Part shown: piece after piece, positions 1 through 7,808 of the stretch
Layout of the letters: every line of letters begins with the position of its first letter
Position numbering within the stretch: position 1 is the first letter of the stretch
From: Nostoc spongiaeforme FACHB-130
GTDB lineage: Bacteria > Cyanobacteriota > Cyanobacteriia > Cyanobacteriales > Nostocaceae
NCBI RefSeq assembly: GCF_014698475.1
Contig: NZ_JACJTB010000031.1
Span: 1-64,000, forward strand
Direction: 5' to 3'
DNA length: 64,000 nt
Made by a program: the position numbers and the translations under genes
The notes under the pieces: generated by a model
Told to the model about the DNA's origin: nothing
Databases searched by the model: none
The model's input: the letters and a program-made list of their open reading frames with translations, nothing else

Positions 1-114
1 ATTCAAAAACCAAGTCAACTCGCTTGAAGTAAGGCTTGAGCCGTGTGAGTACGAAAGTCTCACGCACGGTTCTCAGGGGAGGGGAGAGCGGTGACGCTCA
101 AACCTTACCCAACT
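1..114 (+). mobile_element. 3' end of an upstream group II intron (domains V and VI)
   Basis: Bases 38-72 fold as a typical group II domain V hairpin: a GAGCCGTGTGAG arm, a GAAA-type loop and a complementary CTCACGCACGGTTC arm, with the catalytic AGC triad near the 5' side. Bases 77-110 form a second stem (GGGGAGGG against CCTTACCC) that fits domain VI, and the intron should end at about 111-114 (AAC/TAC). The rest of this intron, including any reverse transcriptase, lies left of the window. It is a different intron from the one that follows, because that one has its own domain V and VI near 2000. The 3' splice site is approximate. Confidence 0.75.
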
Positions 115-127
115 ACAATCAGACATC

Positions 128-2075
128 CGATGCGGGATGACACTGGTGCTAATGGGGAGTTCCTATGGTGAAACAGAGCCTAGAAAAGGAACCTAAAGAA
201 AAGCGGGGCGCATCATAAAAACCCCCGACTTCATTGGAGACAATTCCCGCCACGTATTTCCTCAACAGTGGCAAGAGTTTAGGGAATCCAATGGTTGAAT
301 TGGCTGCACCTAAAGGAACGAACAATCTAACCGAGGGAACGAATAAAAACGAATTAAGGGTCTAGGGAAAGGTCGAAACCCTTGGTAGGCTAGACGAGCA
401 GCGGAATTCCCTTAATTCGGGTAGGACAGACCGTAATTGGTCTGAGGTGTTCAGAGTACACAAACTGGAGCAGAGCATGATTAGGCACAGTGGCAACACG
501 AGTGAATCTTGGAAGAACTTACCGTGGAAGCAATTCCGCCGTAATCTATTCCGCCTACAAAAGCGAGTGTACAAAGCGATTCAAGTTGGCGACAAGTGCA
601 AAGCTCAGTCCCTTCAAAAGCTGATCCTGAAATCCACCGCAGCGAGATTATTGGCAGTTCGTCAAGTAACGCAGCTAAATGCTGGGAAAAAGACACCAGG
701 AATAGATGGTAAAACCGCGCTCACAATCGAGCAAAGGTTTGAACTGAGCGAACAACTCAGAGTCACAGGTAATAACTGGAAACACCAGAGACTACGAGAA
801 ATACCCATCCTCAAAAAGGATGGTCAAACCAGAATTCTCAAAGTCCCCACCATCGCGGATAGGGCATGGCAATGTCTTGTCAAATATGCCTTGGAACCAG
901 CGCACGAAGCAACTTTCCATGCTAGAAGCTACGGTTTCCGAACGGGACGAGCAACACACGATGCCCAAAAAATCCTGTTCAACAACCTAAACTCCAGCAA
1001 GAATGGAAAAGAAAAGCAAGTTATCGAGCTAGATATCGAAAAATGCTTCGACAGGATAAACCACTCAGCCATTATGGAAAAACTCATTGCTCCAATGAGC
1101 ATAAGACAAGGAATCTTCCGATGTCTCAAAGCTGGAGTTACCAGCGAGTTTCCAGAACAAGGAACCCCACAGGGTGGCGTGGTAAGTCCTCTTTTGGCGA
1201 ATATCGCGTTAAACGGTATAGAGTCAATACACCATTCCATTCGTTATGCGGATGACATGGTAATCATACTCAAGCCAAAAGATGACGCACAGGAAATACT
1301 TGGCAAAATTAGTCAGTTCCTAGCAGAGCGGGGAATGAACGTCAGTGAGAAAAAGACAAAGCTAACTGCCGCGACAGATGGTTTTGACTTCCTCGGTTGG
1401 CACTTCAAAGTCCAGAAAAACGGAAAGTTCAGATGTACGCCCTCAGTGGACAACTACAGAATATTCCGCAAGAAAGTAAAAGCCATCGTCAACAACTCGA
1501 ATTATGGTGCCACAACCAAGGCTCTTAAATTAGCCCCTGTGGTTAGAGGTTGGAGGAACTACCATCGCTACTGCAAAATGGATGGGTCACGATTCTCGCT
1601 GTACCACATCCAACATAGTGCATTTAAGGTGTTCAATAAGGAAACCAAGCAGAATCGCCAAACTAGTAAGCAATTACTCAACAAGGCATTCCCAACTGTT
1701 CCTTACTCCGAAAATAAATACGTCAATGTCAAGGGAGAGAAATCACCCTACGATGGAGACATAACCTACTGGAGCGAACGCAACAGCAAGCTCTATGATG
1801 GCGAAACCTTTTTTGCCCTTAAACGGCAAAACCATACATGCGGACATTGTGGATTAAAAATGCTCAGTGACGAGAAGGTACATCTCCATCACATAGATGG
1901 AAACCATAATAATTGGAAGAAAAATAACCTTTTAGCCGTTCACGAAAGCTGCCATGACTACTTGCATATAAGCAAAAGCTCTAGCTAAGAACATCGGAAG
2001 CTGGATGCACAGAAATGGGCACGTCCAGATTTAAATGAGAGGTGCGGCGGATAATACCGCCCATCGACTCAACCA
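128..2075 (+). mobile_element. Group II intron with encoded maturase
   Basis: A structured non-coding leader of about 350 bases precedes a reverse transcriptase gene (477-1988). After it comes domain V at about 1998-2032: an AGCTGGATGCAC arm, a GAAA-containing loop and a CACGTCCAG arm. Domain VI is at about 2037-2070 (GAGAGGTGCGGCGG paired with CCGCCCATCGACTC). The 3' end is therefore near 2073-2076. The 5' end is less certain: the expected GTGCG is not exact, and ATGCGGG at 130-136 is the nearest match. The domain V shape suggests a chloroplast-like (CL) class intron. The element appears complete and potentially mobile. Confidence 0.8.
477..1988 (+). CDS. ltrA: Group II intron reverse transcriptase/maturase with HNH endonuclease
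   Basis: This multifunctional intron-encoded protein splices its host intron and copies it into new DNA sites. An N-terminal RT-N region (PGIDG at about residue 75) leads into the reverse transcriptase fingers and palm, with QGTPQGGVVSPLL and the catalytic YADD box near residue 260. The maturase (X) domain follows. The C-terminus carries an HNH endonuclease with CGHCG, HLHHIDGNHNN and HESCHDYLH, so bottom-strand cleavage should be possible. The frame is open from a GTG at 447, but ATG 477 has GGAG at 467-470 and fits better, giving 503 residues. No frameshift or missing catalytic residue is seen. The specific class is inferred from the protein and the adjacent RNA. Confidence 0.93.
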   Translation: MIRHSGNTSESWKNLPWKQFRRNLFRLQKRVYKAIQVGDKCKAQSLQKLILKSTAARLLAVRQVTQLNAGKKTPGIDGKTALTIEQRFELSEQLRVTGNNWKHQRLREIPILKKDGQTRILKVPTIADRAWQCLVKYALEPAHEATFHARSYGFRTGRATHDAQKILFNNLNSSKNGKEKQVIELDIEKCFDRINHSAIMEKLIAPMSIRQGIFRCLKAGVTSEFPEQGTPQGGVVSPLLANIALNGIESIHHSIRYADDMVIILKPKDDAQEILGKISQFLAERGMNVSEKKTKLTAATDGFDFLGWHFKVQKNGKFRCTPSVDNYRIFRKKVKAIVNNSNYGATTKALKLAPVVRGWRNYHRYCKMDGSRFSLYHIQHSAFKVFNKETKQNRQTSKQLLNKAFPTVPYSENKYVNVKGEKSPYDGDITYWSERNSKLYDGETFFALKRQNHTCGHCGLKMLSDEKVHLHHIDGNHNNWKKNNLLAVHESCHDYLHISKSSS

Positions 2076-2093
2076 CTTTTGATTAATAAATTT

Positions 2094-2549
2094 ATGTCTA
2101 AAACAAAACTATTCTCTGGACTTACTCTCAGTTTAATAATAGCTTTATTCTCCAGTCCTCCAACTGTTGCTCAAGAAATATACATTGACAATAACTGTAA
2201 ACAAAATCAGCAATTAAATGAATTTGACAGGTTTACTGTTTTCTATAAATCCGAATTTCAAACCAAAGGGCAAACATATTGGTTTTACTCAGGTAGATAT
2301 CAAGATGGAAGTCCTATTGTTTGTATTTCAAAACCAGGATTTAAACAAGCAAAACCTTTAAACATAAAACAAATACAGTCTGGTTACATTGATAAAATCA
2401 GCAAAGACCCACGCAATAAAACAGCTTTTCTCGTTACCGTCCGCGAGGGTAATGGTTCCTATGTCCCAATATTCCAATACCGACTCAATTTGTCTACACC
2501 TTCTAAGCCTGCACTAACTAAACTACGAAGTTGGACATCAGGAGAGTAG
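2094..2549 (+). CDS. Secreted hypothetical protein
   Basis: Encodes about 151 residues with a clear signal peptide: MSKTKLF, then a hydrophobic run ending near PPTVAQ. The mature part is polar, with three cysteines (NNC, VCIS and none near the C-terminus beyond these two visible positions are certain), and shows no enzyme motif that I recognise. I chose the ATG at 2094; a TTG at 2079 would add five residues. There is no convincing Shine-Dalgarno sequence before 2094, and the group II intron ends only about 20 bases upstream, so the original leader or promoter may have been displaced. The gene could rely on read-through from the intron. Small exported proteins like this are common in filamentous cyanobacteria; function unknown. 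Confidence 0.7.
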   Translation: MSKTKLFSGLTLSLIIALFSSPPTVAQEIYIDNNCKQNQQLNEFDRFTVFYKSEFQTKGQTYWFYSGRYQDGSPIVCISKPGFKQAKPLNIKQIQSGYIDKISKDPRNKTAFLVTVREGNGSYVPIFQYRLNLSTPSKPALTKLRSWTSGE

Positions 2550-2605
2550 TTACTTTATTCCGGCGGGCAGGTATGCGATCGCACATTTACTATGTATTTT
2601 TGAGT

Positions 2606-2650
2606 ATGGGGATAAAACTACCACTAATCAGTGCGTCTATCTCGTCGTAT
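2606..2650 (-). pseudogene. Relic duplicate of an mrpB segment
   Basis: This stretch resembles 2921-2965 inside mrpB. Both contain TATGGGGATAAAAC, then CCACTAAT, then AGTGCG at the same spacing, with scattered substitutions. It has no open frame of its own and is best read as a decayed fragment of a tandem duplication of the operon's 3' end. The rest of the gap (2550-2835) contains an 18-base palindrome and no gene. Confidence 0.55.
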
Positions 2651-2680
2651 TTTCATTAAAAATTTTAGTCTTATTTTCTA

Positions 2681-2722
2681 TAATGTAGCATTGATATACA
2701 AATTTATATCAATGCTACATTA
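2681..2722. repeat. Perfect 18-bp inverted repeat (hairpin)
   Basis: TAATGTAGCATTGATATA at 2681-2698 is perfectly complementary to 2705-2722 with a 6-base loop. It lies between the convergent ends of the secreted-protein gene and mrpB. There is no T-run, so it is not a standard terminator. A related sequence (TATATCAATGC-ACAT--TGCACTA) lies at 7066-7113 on the other side of the Mrp operon, which suggests a dispersed palindromic element. Confidence 0.8.
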
Positions 2723-2835
2723 CTGCACTATTGATATGTGCCGTACAAGCATATAGGTAATAGAAGTTGGAGACTAGAAGAACATACCTCACTAGGATGA
2801 AAGTCGCTGTCTCTGTGATTGTCTGAAATTTTGTA

Positions 2836-3501
2836 TTACAACAATCCTCGATAACGAATAAAAATCAAAATCACCGCCCAGGAACCCAACGCAACTTTAA
2901 CTGCAACTAAGAGATTCAATATGGGGATAAAACCGCCACTAATTAGTGCGCCCATTTCCCCGTGCGGTAATTCCACTCCAGACAAATTAATCACCGCCAA
3001 AACCACAAAAACTAATACCGAAATTTTCTCCCATGTAGCAGCTTGCCAGCGTTGGTAAATTGCTTGCATCCACTCTGGAGATGAAGTAATTGCTACTAAG
3101 CCAATTGCCGTTCCACCAGCCACCCCGGCGGCAAAACCACCACCAGGGCTGAGATGTCCGCGAATCGCCAGTTCGATACTGACTAAAGCAGCGATAGTTG
3201 CACCCAACCTGGCCAATACAATTGATGGTTGATCGGTGAAACGATAGATTGTGGTGGATGGTTTCTCATTCGCCAGTAAAAAATTAGCTCCCATGATGGC
3301 GATTGTAAATACCACCACTTCAAAAATAGTGTCATACAGGCGATTGCGAAAAATAATCCCTGACACGGCATTTGGTATACCACTATCTTGAACAACCACT
3401 TCCAAAATTGAGATATCTGGTAAATCTAAGGACGGGTTAGCGATAAACAGAAATTTGCCAAACAAAGCGATTCCGGCAATAATGTAGAGCCATTTCATCA
3501 T
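2836..3501 (-). CDS. mrpB: Mrp-type Na+/H+ antiporter subunit B
   Basis: Membrane subunit of a multi-subunit monovalent cation/proton antiporter in the cytoplasmic membrane, which exports sodium using the proton gradient. The 221 residues include several hydrophobic helices and the MnhB-family core with HLSPGGGFAAGVAGG and GGFIPILN, both family hallmarks. The first part (about residues 1-75) is an additional N-terminal hydrophobic region with FRNRLYDTIFE, which in other bacteria belongs to the end of the long MrpA subunit. This is the last gene of the operon; its ATG overlaps the stop of the preceding mrpA-like gene by four bases (ATGA), so translation is probably coupled. Confidence in family is high. 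Confidence 0.9.
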   Translation of the reverse strand: MMKWLYIIAGIALFGKFLFIANPSLDLPDISILEVVVQDSGIPNAVSGIIFRNRLYDTIFEVVVFTIAIMGANFLLANEKPSTTIYRFTDQPSIVLARLGATIAALVSIELAIRGHLSPGGGFAAGVAGGTAIGLVAITSSPEWMQAIYQRWQAATWEKISVLVFVVLAVINLSGVELPHGEMGALISGGFIPILNLLVAVKVALGSWAVILIFIRYRGLL

Positions 3502-4088
3502 GAATGCTCTCCCAAAACAGGTGTTTTTAAATCTGGTGTGTTGGTTGGTGATGTACTGGCATAACTCAAACTGGTAATTGGTGATTTCAGTTGAGTTTGT
3601 ATGATGTCATAAATGCGGCGGATTCTGGTGATGGTGTGATATGGTTGCGTTTCCTCATCTTGAGGATCATGTTTTGCCTGTGGTAGACAAATTGCATGGA
3701 CTTCTTTGTTGTTTAATGCCTGATTTAAGGTTTCTATATCTGTGTATGGCACTAATTCCAGACGCAGATAATAACGTTTACTAAAAATTGCACGGAAACT
3801 CTCAATCAGTGGCTTAAAGTCTGCATTTTCATCTTCTTGAAGTAATCCCAGACGCAGAACTAGTGATGAACGTACTGCGATCGCATACAGCGTAATCGCC
3901 AACATTGTACCCACCAGCGCCTCGGTTAAAGCCACATCTGCCGCCCCCAACACTGTATAAACAAATGCGGCCATTGCTCCTAATATCCCCCGCATCACCA
4001 AGGCATGGTAAGGATTGGATTGAAAGATCACCATAGACGCAGCTAAGGGTAGCAGAGGAATGATCACATAGATATAGTTATCGGTCAT
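3498..4088 (-). CDS. mrpA: Short MrpA-like subunit (MbhD/DUF4040 domain)
   Basis: A 196-residue membrane protein with three hydrophobic segments and the motif GAADVALTEALVG, typical of the MbhD/DUF4040 region found at the C-terminal part of large MrpA proteins. The remaining C-terminal 90 or so residues are soluble. Cyanobacterial operons of this type are known to carry a short MrpA, which matches the order C-D-E-F-G-A-B here. The start at 4088 has GAGGAAA seven bases upstream on the minus strand and overlaps the mrpG stop; an open frame extends to 4124 but lacks such a site. It likely contributes the proton path near the MrpA/B interface; that detail is inferred. Confidence 0.8.
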   Translation of the reverse strand: MTDNYIYVIIPLLPLAASMVIFQSNPYHALVMRGILGAMAAFVYTVLGAADVALTEALVGTMLAITLYAIAVRSSLVLRLGLLQEDENADFKPLIESFRAIFSKRYYLRLELVPYTDIETLNQALNNKEVHAICLPQAKHDPQDEETQPYHTITRIRRIYDIIQTQLKSPITSLSYASTSPTNTPDLKTPVLGEHS

Positions 4089-4359
4089 GACTTTCCTCAC
4101 TACTGGAACAATAAGCCAAAACATATCCCAACATGGTGTTCCACATTGCTAAGGAAATGAGCGCCAGAATCAGTAGCGGCCATTCACTAGGTATCTTCAG
4201 CAACAATCCAACAATGATACTCATCGAGCCGAGGGTATCTGCTACCGTCAGACCATGCAGTTTGAATAATACCGAGCGATCACCCAATAAGGGAAAAGTC
4301 CCCCAAAACCAAAAGACAATCCCTAAACCAATGCAGAAATAACTCAGTGCGTTGATCAT
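4078..4359 (-). CDS. mrpG: Mrp-type antiporter subunit G
   Basis: A 93-residue membrane protein of the MnhG/PhaG family, an essential small subunit of the multi-subunit cation/proton antiporter. Three hydrophobic helices are visible (residues about 5-25, 38-57 and 62-82), with the family-like stretch LLGDRSVLFKLHGLTVADTLGSMS cut by conserved glycine and aspartate residues. The start has AGGAG six bases upstream. Its end overlaps the start of the short mrpA gene. It is separated from mrpF by only a few bases, so it belongs to the same transcript. Confidence 0.87.
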   Translation of the reverse strand: MINALSYFCIGLGIVFWFWGTFPLLGDRSVLFKLHGLTVADTLGSMSIIVGLLLKIPSEWPLLILALISLAMWNTMLGYVLAYCSSSEESHDR

Positions 4360-4362
4360 AGT

Positions 4363-4629
4363 TCACTCCTGCAAAACATCACTCATCCGTTTGATGACTT
4401 GGGCTAACAGCATTAAGGCCGCATTTCCCACACTCAGGATAATCACTCCCACTACACCAATCATCCAATCATCACGCAAGACAGATACAACTAAAATCAT
4501 GATGGCTGCTTTGGTAGAAATACTGGCAAATGCCAACATTTTTTGCCAAATATCATCATCCTGCCAAGCTTCATACATGGGGATGAGGAGTGCGGCAATC
4601 ATGGCAAACAACAGCAGATTCAGAATCAT
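4363..4629 (-). CDS. mrpF: Mrp-type antiporter subunit F
   Basis: An 88-residue protein with about three transmembrane helices, size and hydropathy matching MnhF/MrpF. Its position between the E and G subunits is the usual one for Mrp operons and supports the name more strongly than any single motif. The start codon overlaps the mrpE stop by four bases (ATGA), a sign of translational coupling. Some F proteins have been linked to bile-salt or sodium efflux in other bacteria, but nothing in this sequence shows such a role. Confidence 0.78.
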   Translation of the reverse strand: MILNLLLFAMIAALLIPMYEAWQDDDIWQKMLAFASISTKAAIMILVVSVLRDDWMIGVVGVIILSVGNAALMLLAQVIKRMSDVLQE

Positions 4630-5015
4630 ACTTTTTTCCTCCGGCGTACCCAGTGGACTTCATACCAGCCTGCTTCGTGATATTTCAAAACAATTGTTTT
4701 GGGTGTAAATGTAATCAAAAAGATGTCGAGGAATATTAGCCCCGGAGTGCGGCGTGGTTTGACTTGTTCGAGTGTTACTTCTTCGTAGTTATGGGGACGG
4801 AAGATAATTTCCAAGGCTTCTATATAAGCTTGGGGAATGGCGACGATGATTTCCCATAGCACACGTAGCCAATCTTTCAACGTGCCTGAAACTTTGGGTA
4901 AACCGGGCAGTAACAGGGCGATGCTTACGCCAATGATGATATTTGCCACACTGAAGTTAGCAGTCAGCAAAAACCAAATAGCCAATCGCAATATCAAATT
5001 TAGATAGGTAACCAT
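4626..5015 (-). CDS. mrpE: Mrp-type antiporter subunit E
   Basis: A 129-residue MnhE-family protein. It has an N-terminal hydrophobic pair of helices (residues 5-40), then WLRVLWEIIVAIPQAYIEALEIIFRP and a short soluble end with TPGLIFLDIFLITFTPKTIVLKYHE arranged as in the family. In other bacteria MrpE is needed for full antiport activity or assembly. The gene starts 16 bases inside the 3' end of mrpD, so the two frames overlap. Confidence 0.87.
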   Translation of the reverse strand: MVTYLNLILRLAIWFLLTANFSVANIIIGVSIALLLPGLPKVSGTLKDWLRVLWEIIVAIPQAYIEALEIIFRPHNYEEVTLEQVKPRRTPGLIFLDIFLITFTPKTIVLKYHEAGWYEVHWVRRRKKV

Positions 5016-6436
5016 GCAAATCCCTTCCAGAACAGCAGCATTAACACTAAACTCATCACACCAATCAGATGATCAAATTCCTCCAGTACACGCGGTAGCT
5101 TAATTACTAAGCGTTTAAAAATTAGCAGGTAAGCTAACCAACCAATACCAATGGTGACAAGAGGTTTGATGATATTTTCAATGGTGTAAGCTTCGTAATA
5201 GGCAATATTGGCGATAAACAGCCCACCAATTAATAAACTTATAGCTGCCCAAAAACTGGGTTTTGTCTTGCCTTCTCCGCCAAAGGGCAGAAAAATGAAT
5301 TTGGCAAAGGAGATTGCTGTTCCGAGGGCGGCTAGATTCATCGCGATCGCTTGCCAAGGTAAGAGATTTTTTGTTGTCAATACCTTTGCCCCAAACCCAG
5401 ACAACAAGGGAAAACCAGAAATTGAGAAACTAGCGATTACTAAAGCAATCCACACCGCCGTATTGATTGGTCGATTTTGCAGTTCTTTGAAGTTGCGACT
5501 GGGTAAGCTACCAGCAATCAAAAACAGCGCCGCCTTCACCAGTCCATGAGTCAGGGCGTAAAACCCACCGACAATTGGCGCTGCGAGAATAAAACCCAAC
5601 TGGGAAACTGTGTGAAATGCCAGCATTCGCTTAGTATCTTTTTCAAAGACGGCATAGGACACGCCCAAAAGTGCAGTCCCAACGCCAAAGATTCTCACTA
5701 TCGGGTCAACTTCTGCCACCATCAACGCACATCGCACCAAGGGATAGACGGCTGCTTTCACCACAACTCCCGACATCAATGCCGATACTGGCGTTTCTGA
5801 TTCCGAGTGGGTCAATGGCAACCACAAGCCTGATACAAAAATTCCGCCTTTTGTCAAGAGTCCCAAAAAAATCAATGCCAGTGCTTCTGGTGGTGCGACT
5901 CGTAAACCTGTAAAACTAAAGGAATGATCCGCCTGATAGACTAACACCGCACCGATGAGATAAAACAGCATTGCCACGTTGCTGACAAACAAATAGCGCA
6001 AGCCCACCCAAATCGAACGATCCGTGCGGGGATAGGCAATCAACAGAAACGCTGCAATGCCACTTACCTCTAGGGCGACGTATAAACTAATCAAATCTGA
6101 ACCGACAAAGGCAGCATTTACACTACCATGCAAAATGATGGTCTGGGCGTAAAAAAAAGCTGTCTTGTCGCTTTGCCAACAATAAAGAATGACGGCGGCT
6201 GTTACCAAAGCATTGGTCAAAATAAAGTAGCCGCTTAATTGGTCTACTGTTAAAGTTACGCCAAAATTATCGAGTAATTTGAGAGTGAGGGGTGGTGTGA
6301 CAAATAGCTGTAAGGCATATCCCGCCGAGGCAAAAGCCATACCCAAGGCGAGATAGCGGTCTAGTTTGGGTAGGAGATAAATCACAAACCCAATAAAAAA
6401 TGGTAAGCCAATCCAGGCGATCGTTATGGTATTCAT
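5000..6436 (-). CDS. mrpD: Mrp-type antiporter subunit D (proton-conducting membrane subunit)
   Basis: A 478-residue polytopic membrane protein with about 14 helices, of the NuoL/M/N-like proton-antiporter family. Visible features are a glutamate in YVALEVSGIAAF (about residue 120) and LLTKGGIFVSGLWLPLTHSE followed by PVSALMSGVVVKAAVYPLVR (about 195-240), the conserved core containing the functional lysine and histidine residues. It probably forms the main proton or sodium channel of the complex. The start overlaps the mrpC stop by four bases and its end overlaps mrpE. No second D-type subunit or full-length MrpA is present in the window. Confidence 0.92.
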   Translation of the reverse strand: MNTITIAWIGLPFFIGFVIYLLPKLDRYLALGMAFASAGYALQLFVTPPLTLKLLDNFGVTLTVDQLSGYFILTNALVTAAVILYCWQSDKTAFFYAQTIILHGSVNAAFVGSDLISLYVALEVSGIAAFLLIAYPRTDRSIWVGLRYLFVSNVAMLFYLIGAVLVYQADHSFSFTGLRVAPPEALALIFLGLLTKGGIFVSGLWLPLTHSESETPVSALMSGVVVKAAVYPLVRCALMVAEVDPIVRIFGVGTALLGVSYAVFEKDTKRMLAFHTVSQLGFILAAPIVGGFYALTHGLVKAALFLIAGSLPSRNFKELQNRPINTAVWIALVIASFSISGFPLLSGFGAKVLTTKNLLPWQAIAMNLAALGTAISFAKFIFLPFGGEGKTKPSFWAAISLLIGGLFIANIAYYEAYTIENIIKPLVTIGIGWLAYLLIFKRLVIKLPRVLEEFDHLIGVMSLVLMLLFWKGFAWLPI

Positions 6437-6768
6437 GGGGTGTTGTTATTCTCGATTTCATTACTTTCCAAGGTTGGGTTATCCCGTGCTAGTTTCATGA
6501 CACCAACCAGCATTAAGGCTTGAATCGAAAAGCCAATCACGATCGCAGTTAATATCACGGCTTGCGGAACCGGATCGGCATAAGCACCTCGTTTAACATC
6601 GGCAAGAATTGGCGTAAACAAACCATCCCGTGAAGCAATCAGCACGTAATACGCAATCACCCCGGTACTCATCACATCCATAGAGATGATTTTCATGACC
6701 AAATTTTTTTTGAAAATTATGCCGAAAAATCCGCAAAAAATGGTTGCGAGTATACATGCTTCTAACAC
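6433..6768 (-). CDS. mrpC: Mrp-type antiporter subunit C (NuoK-like)
   Basis: A 111-residue protein with three transmembrane helices, similar to NuoK/MnhC. The motif DPVPQAVILTAIVIGFS, centred on residues 72-88, is characteristic of the family. It is the first gene of the operon, starting with GTG (reverse strand of 6766-6768); the ribosome site is weak. Four bases overlap with mrpD. The operon promoter should lie in the 545-base gap up to 7313. Confidence 0.9.
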   Translation of the reverse strand: MLEACILATIFCGFFGIIFKKNLVMKIISMDVMSTGVIAYYVLIASRDGLFTPILADVKRGAYADPVPQAVILTAIVIGFSIQALMLVGVMKLARDNPTLESNEIENNNTP

Positions 6769-6944
6769 AATAATTGCCTGTGGTGTGAGAGTTGAATGTA
6801 ATTTCTTTTTTTAAAATTAACTATTATGATGTGTATTTAATTGGTTTTTGTTTTCAACAGAAAATCAATTGCATATACAACAATTGAAGTATGCAGAATT
6901 TTGCATACTCCCCAATTCTCCCTAAACAGGAGGTGGTTGAGAAC

Positions 6945-7064
6945 ATGATTTTTCTTAGACTCTGCTCAACCGTGAATTTAAAATCTAATTCACTTTCAAT
7001 AAGCATTTTCGCTTATTTTGGCATTTCTTTGTCAGAATTTACCATCTTAATTTTTAATAGATAA
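6945..7064 (+). CDS. Possible small protein (39 residues), weak
   Basis: An ATG at 6945 is preceded by a strong Shine-Dalgarno sequence (AGGAGGTGG at 6928-6936) and opens a 39-codon frame ending with TAA at 7062-7064. The product starts MIFLRLCSTV, is serine and isoleucine/leucine rich and partly hydrophobic, so it could be a small membrane peptide. I do not recognise it. The strong ribosome site is the only positive evidence; it may equally be chance in AT-rich DNA. Confidence 0.25.
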   Translation: MIFLRLCSTVNLKSNSLSISIFAYFGISLSEFTILIFNR

Positions 7065-7065
7065 C

Positions 7066-7113
7066 CATTGATATTTATCTATATATCAATGCCACATCAT
7101 TGCACTAATAATA
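7066..7113. repeat. Diverged copy of the palindromic element at 2681-2740
   Basis: The core ATTGATAT...ATATCAAT (8-base arms) is followed by GCCACATCATTGCACTA. The copy near 2690-2730 reads ATTGATATA...TATATCAATGCTACATTACTGCACTA. The two copies lie on either side of the Mrp operon. Confidence 0.55.
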
Positions 7114-7313
7114 TATTAAGAGAAACGCTATTTATTAGGGCTGATACACAAAAGATGGGTGTCACCAGGGGGGTGGGAGGTGTGCGAGGGGTGGTGAAGA
7201 AATCTTTCCCCCCAAACTTCCCCACACCCCCTACCTATGCGTGAGAAATTCGGGTTTGAGGGTATAAAGTTTTTGAACACCTACACCCTCCCCCAAACCT
7301 TTGATTTTAAGTT

Positions 7314-7808
7314 CTATGATTGAGTCGCAGAGGGTTTATTACGTTGCTGCTGATAAAAAGCCATAACTTTTCGGACGTAAGCAGCCGTAAAACCACTATT
7401 GCAACCGGTATAGTTGCCAGTCATCCACCAACAAGCTACACCATTAACCGCCGCAGTTTCATTATTGTTTGTAGTGCGTAATTGTTTGTCTAACTCCCGG
7501 CGTGTGATGCAAGAAATAATTTGACGAGCAGTTGCTGGATTATTCTCAAACTGTGTTGGTGTAATTTCTTTTTTCAGACAAAATTTTGACCAAGCTTTGA
7601 CTGTACCAGGTTGAACTTGCCAGTCGCTATAAAGGCCATCGTTGACTTTACCCGTTTGGGGTGCAGCTTTTCGCAATGCTTCTACCATCGCTGCGACTTG
7701 AGTTGCAGAAACCGACTGTTGTGCGGGAACAGGTAATGCAGACAGCCCAAGGCTAACACTGGCAATTAATGTACTAATTAACAATCGCATCAACTTTTTC
7801 CTCTTCAC
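7314..7808 (-). CDS. Secreted hypothetical protein
   Basis: A 164-residue protein with a signal peptide: MKRKKLMRLL, then a hydrophobic stretch with probable cleavage near PVPAQQ. The mature part has four cysteines (FCLKK, ISCITRR, VACWWM, TGCNSG), which could form two disulfides in the periplasm, and a threonine/asparagine-rich middle. I do not recognise a named domain. It is transcribed away from psb34, whose divergent promoter shares the 217-base gap to the right. Likely a conserved cyanobacterial periplasmic protein of unknown function. Confidence 0.75.
   Translation of the reverse strand: MKRKKLMRLLISTLIASVSLGLSALPVPAQQSVSATQVAAMVEALRKAAPQTGKVNDGLYSDWQVQPGTVKAWSKFCLKKEITPTQFENNPATARQIISCITRRELDKQLRTTNNNETAAVNGVACWWMTGNYTGCNSGFTAAYVRKVMAFYQQQRNKPSATQS

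Larger units (their letters stand above)
6769..7313. other. Intergenic region upstream of the Mrp operon
   Basis: This is an AT-rich gap between two minus-strand genes; it must contain the promoter of the Mrp operon near its left end. It also holds a possible plus-strand small frame (6945-7064), a palindromic repeat near 7066-7113 shared with 2681-2740, and a G-rich stretch near 7160-7200. No further gene is supported. Confidence 0.6.
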
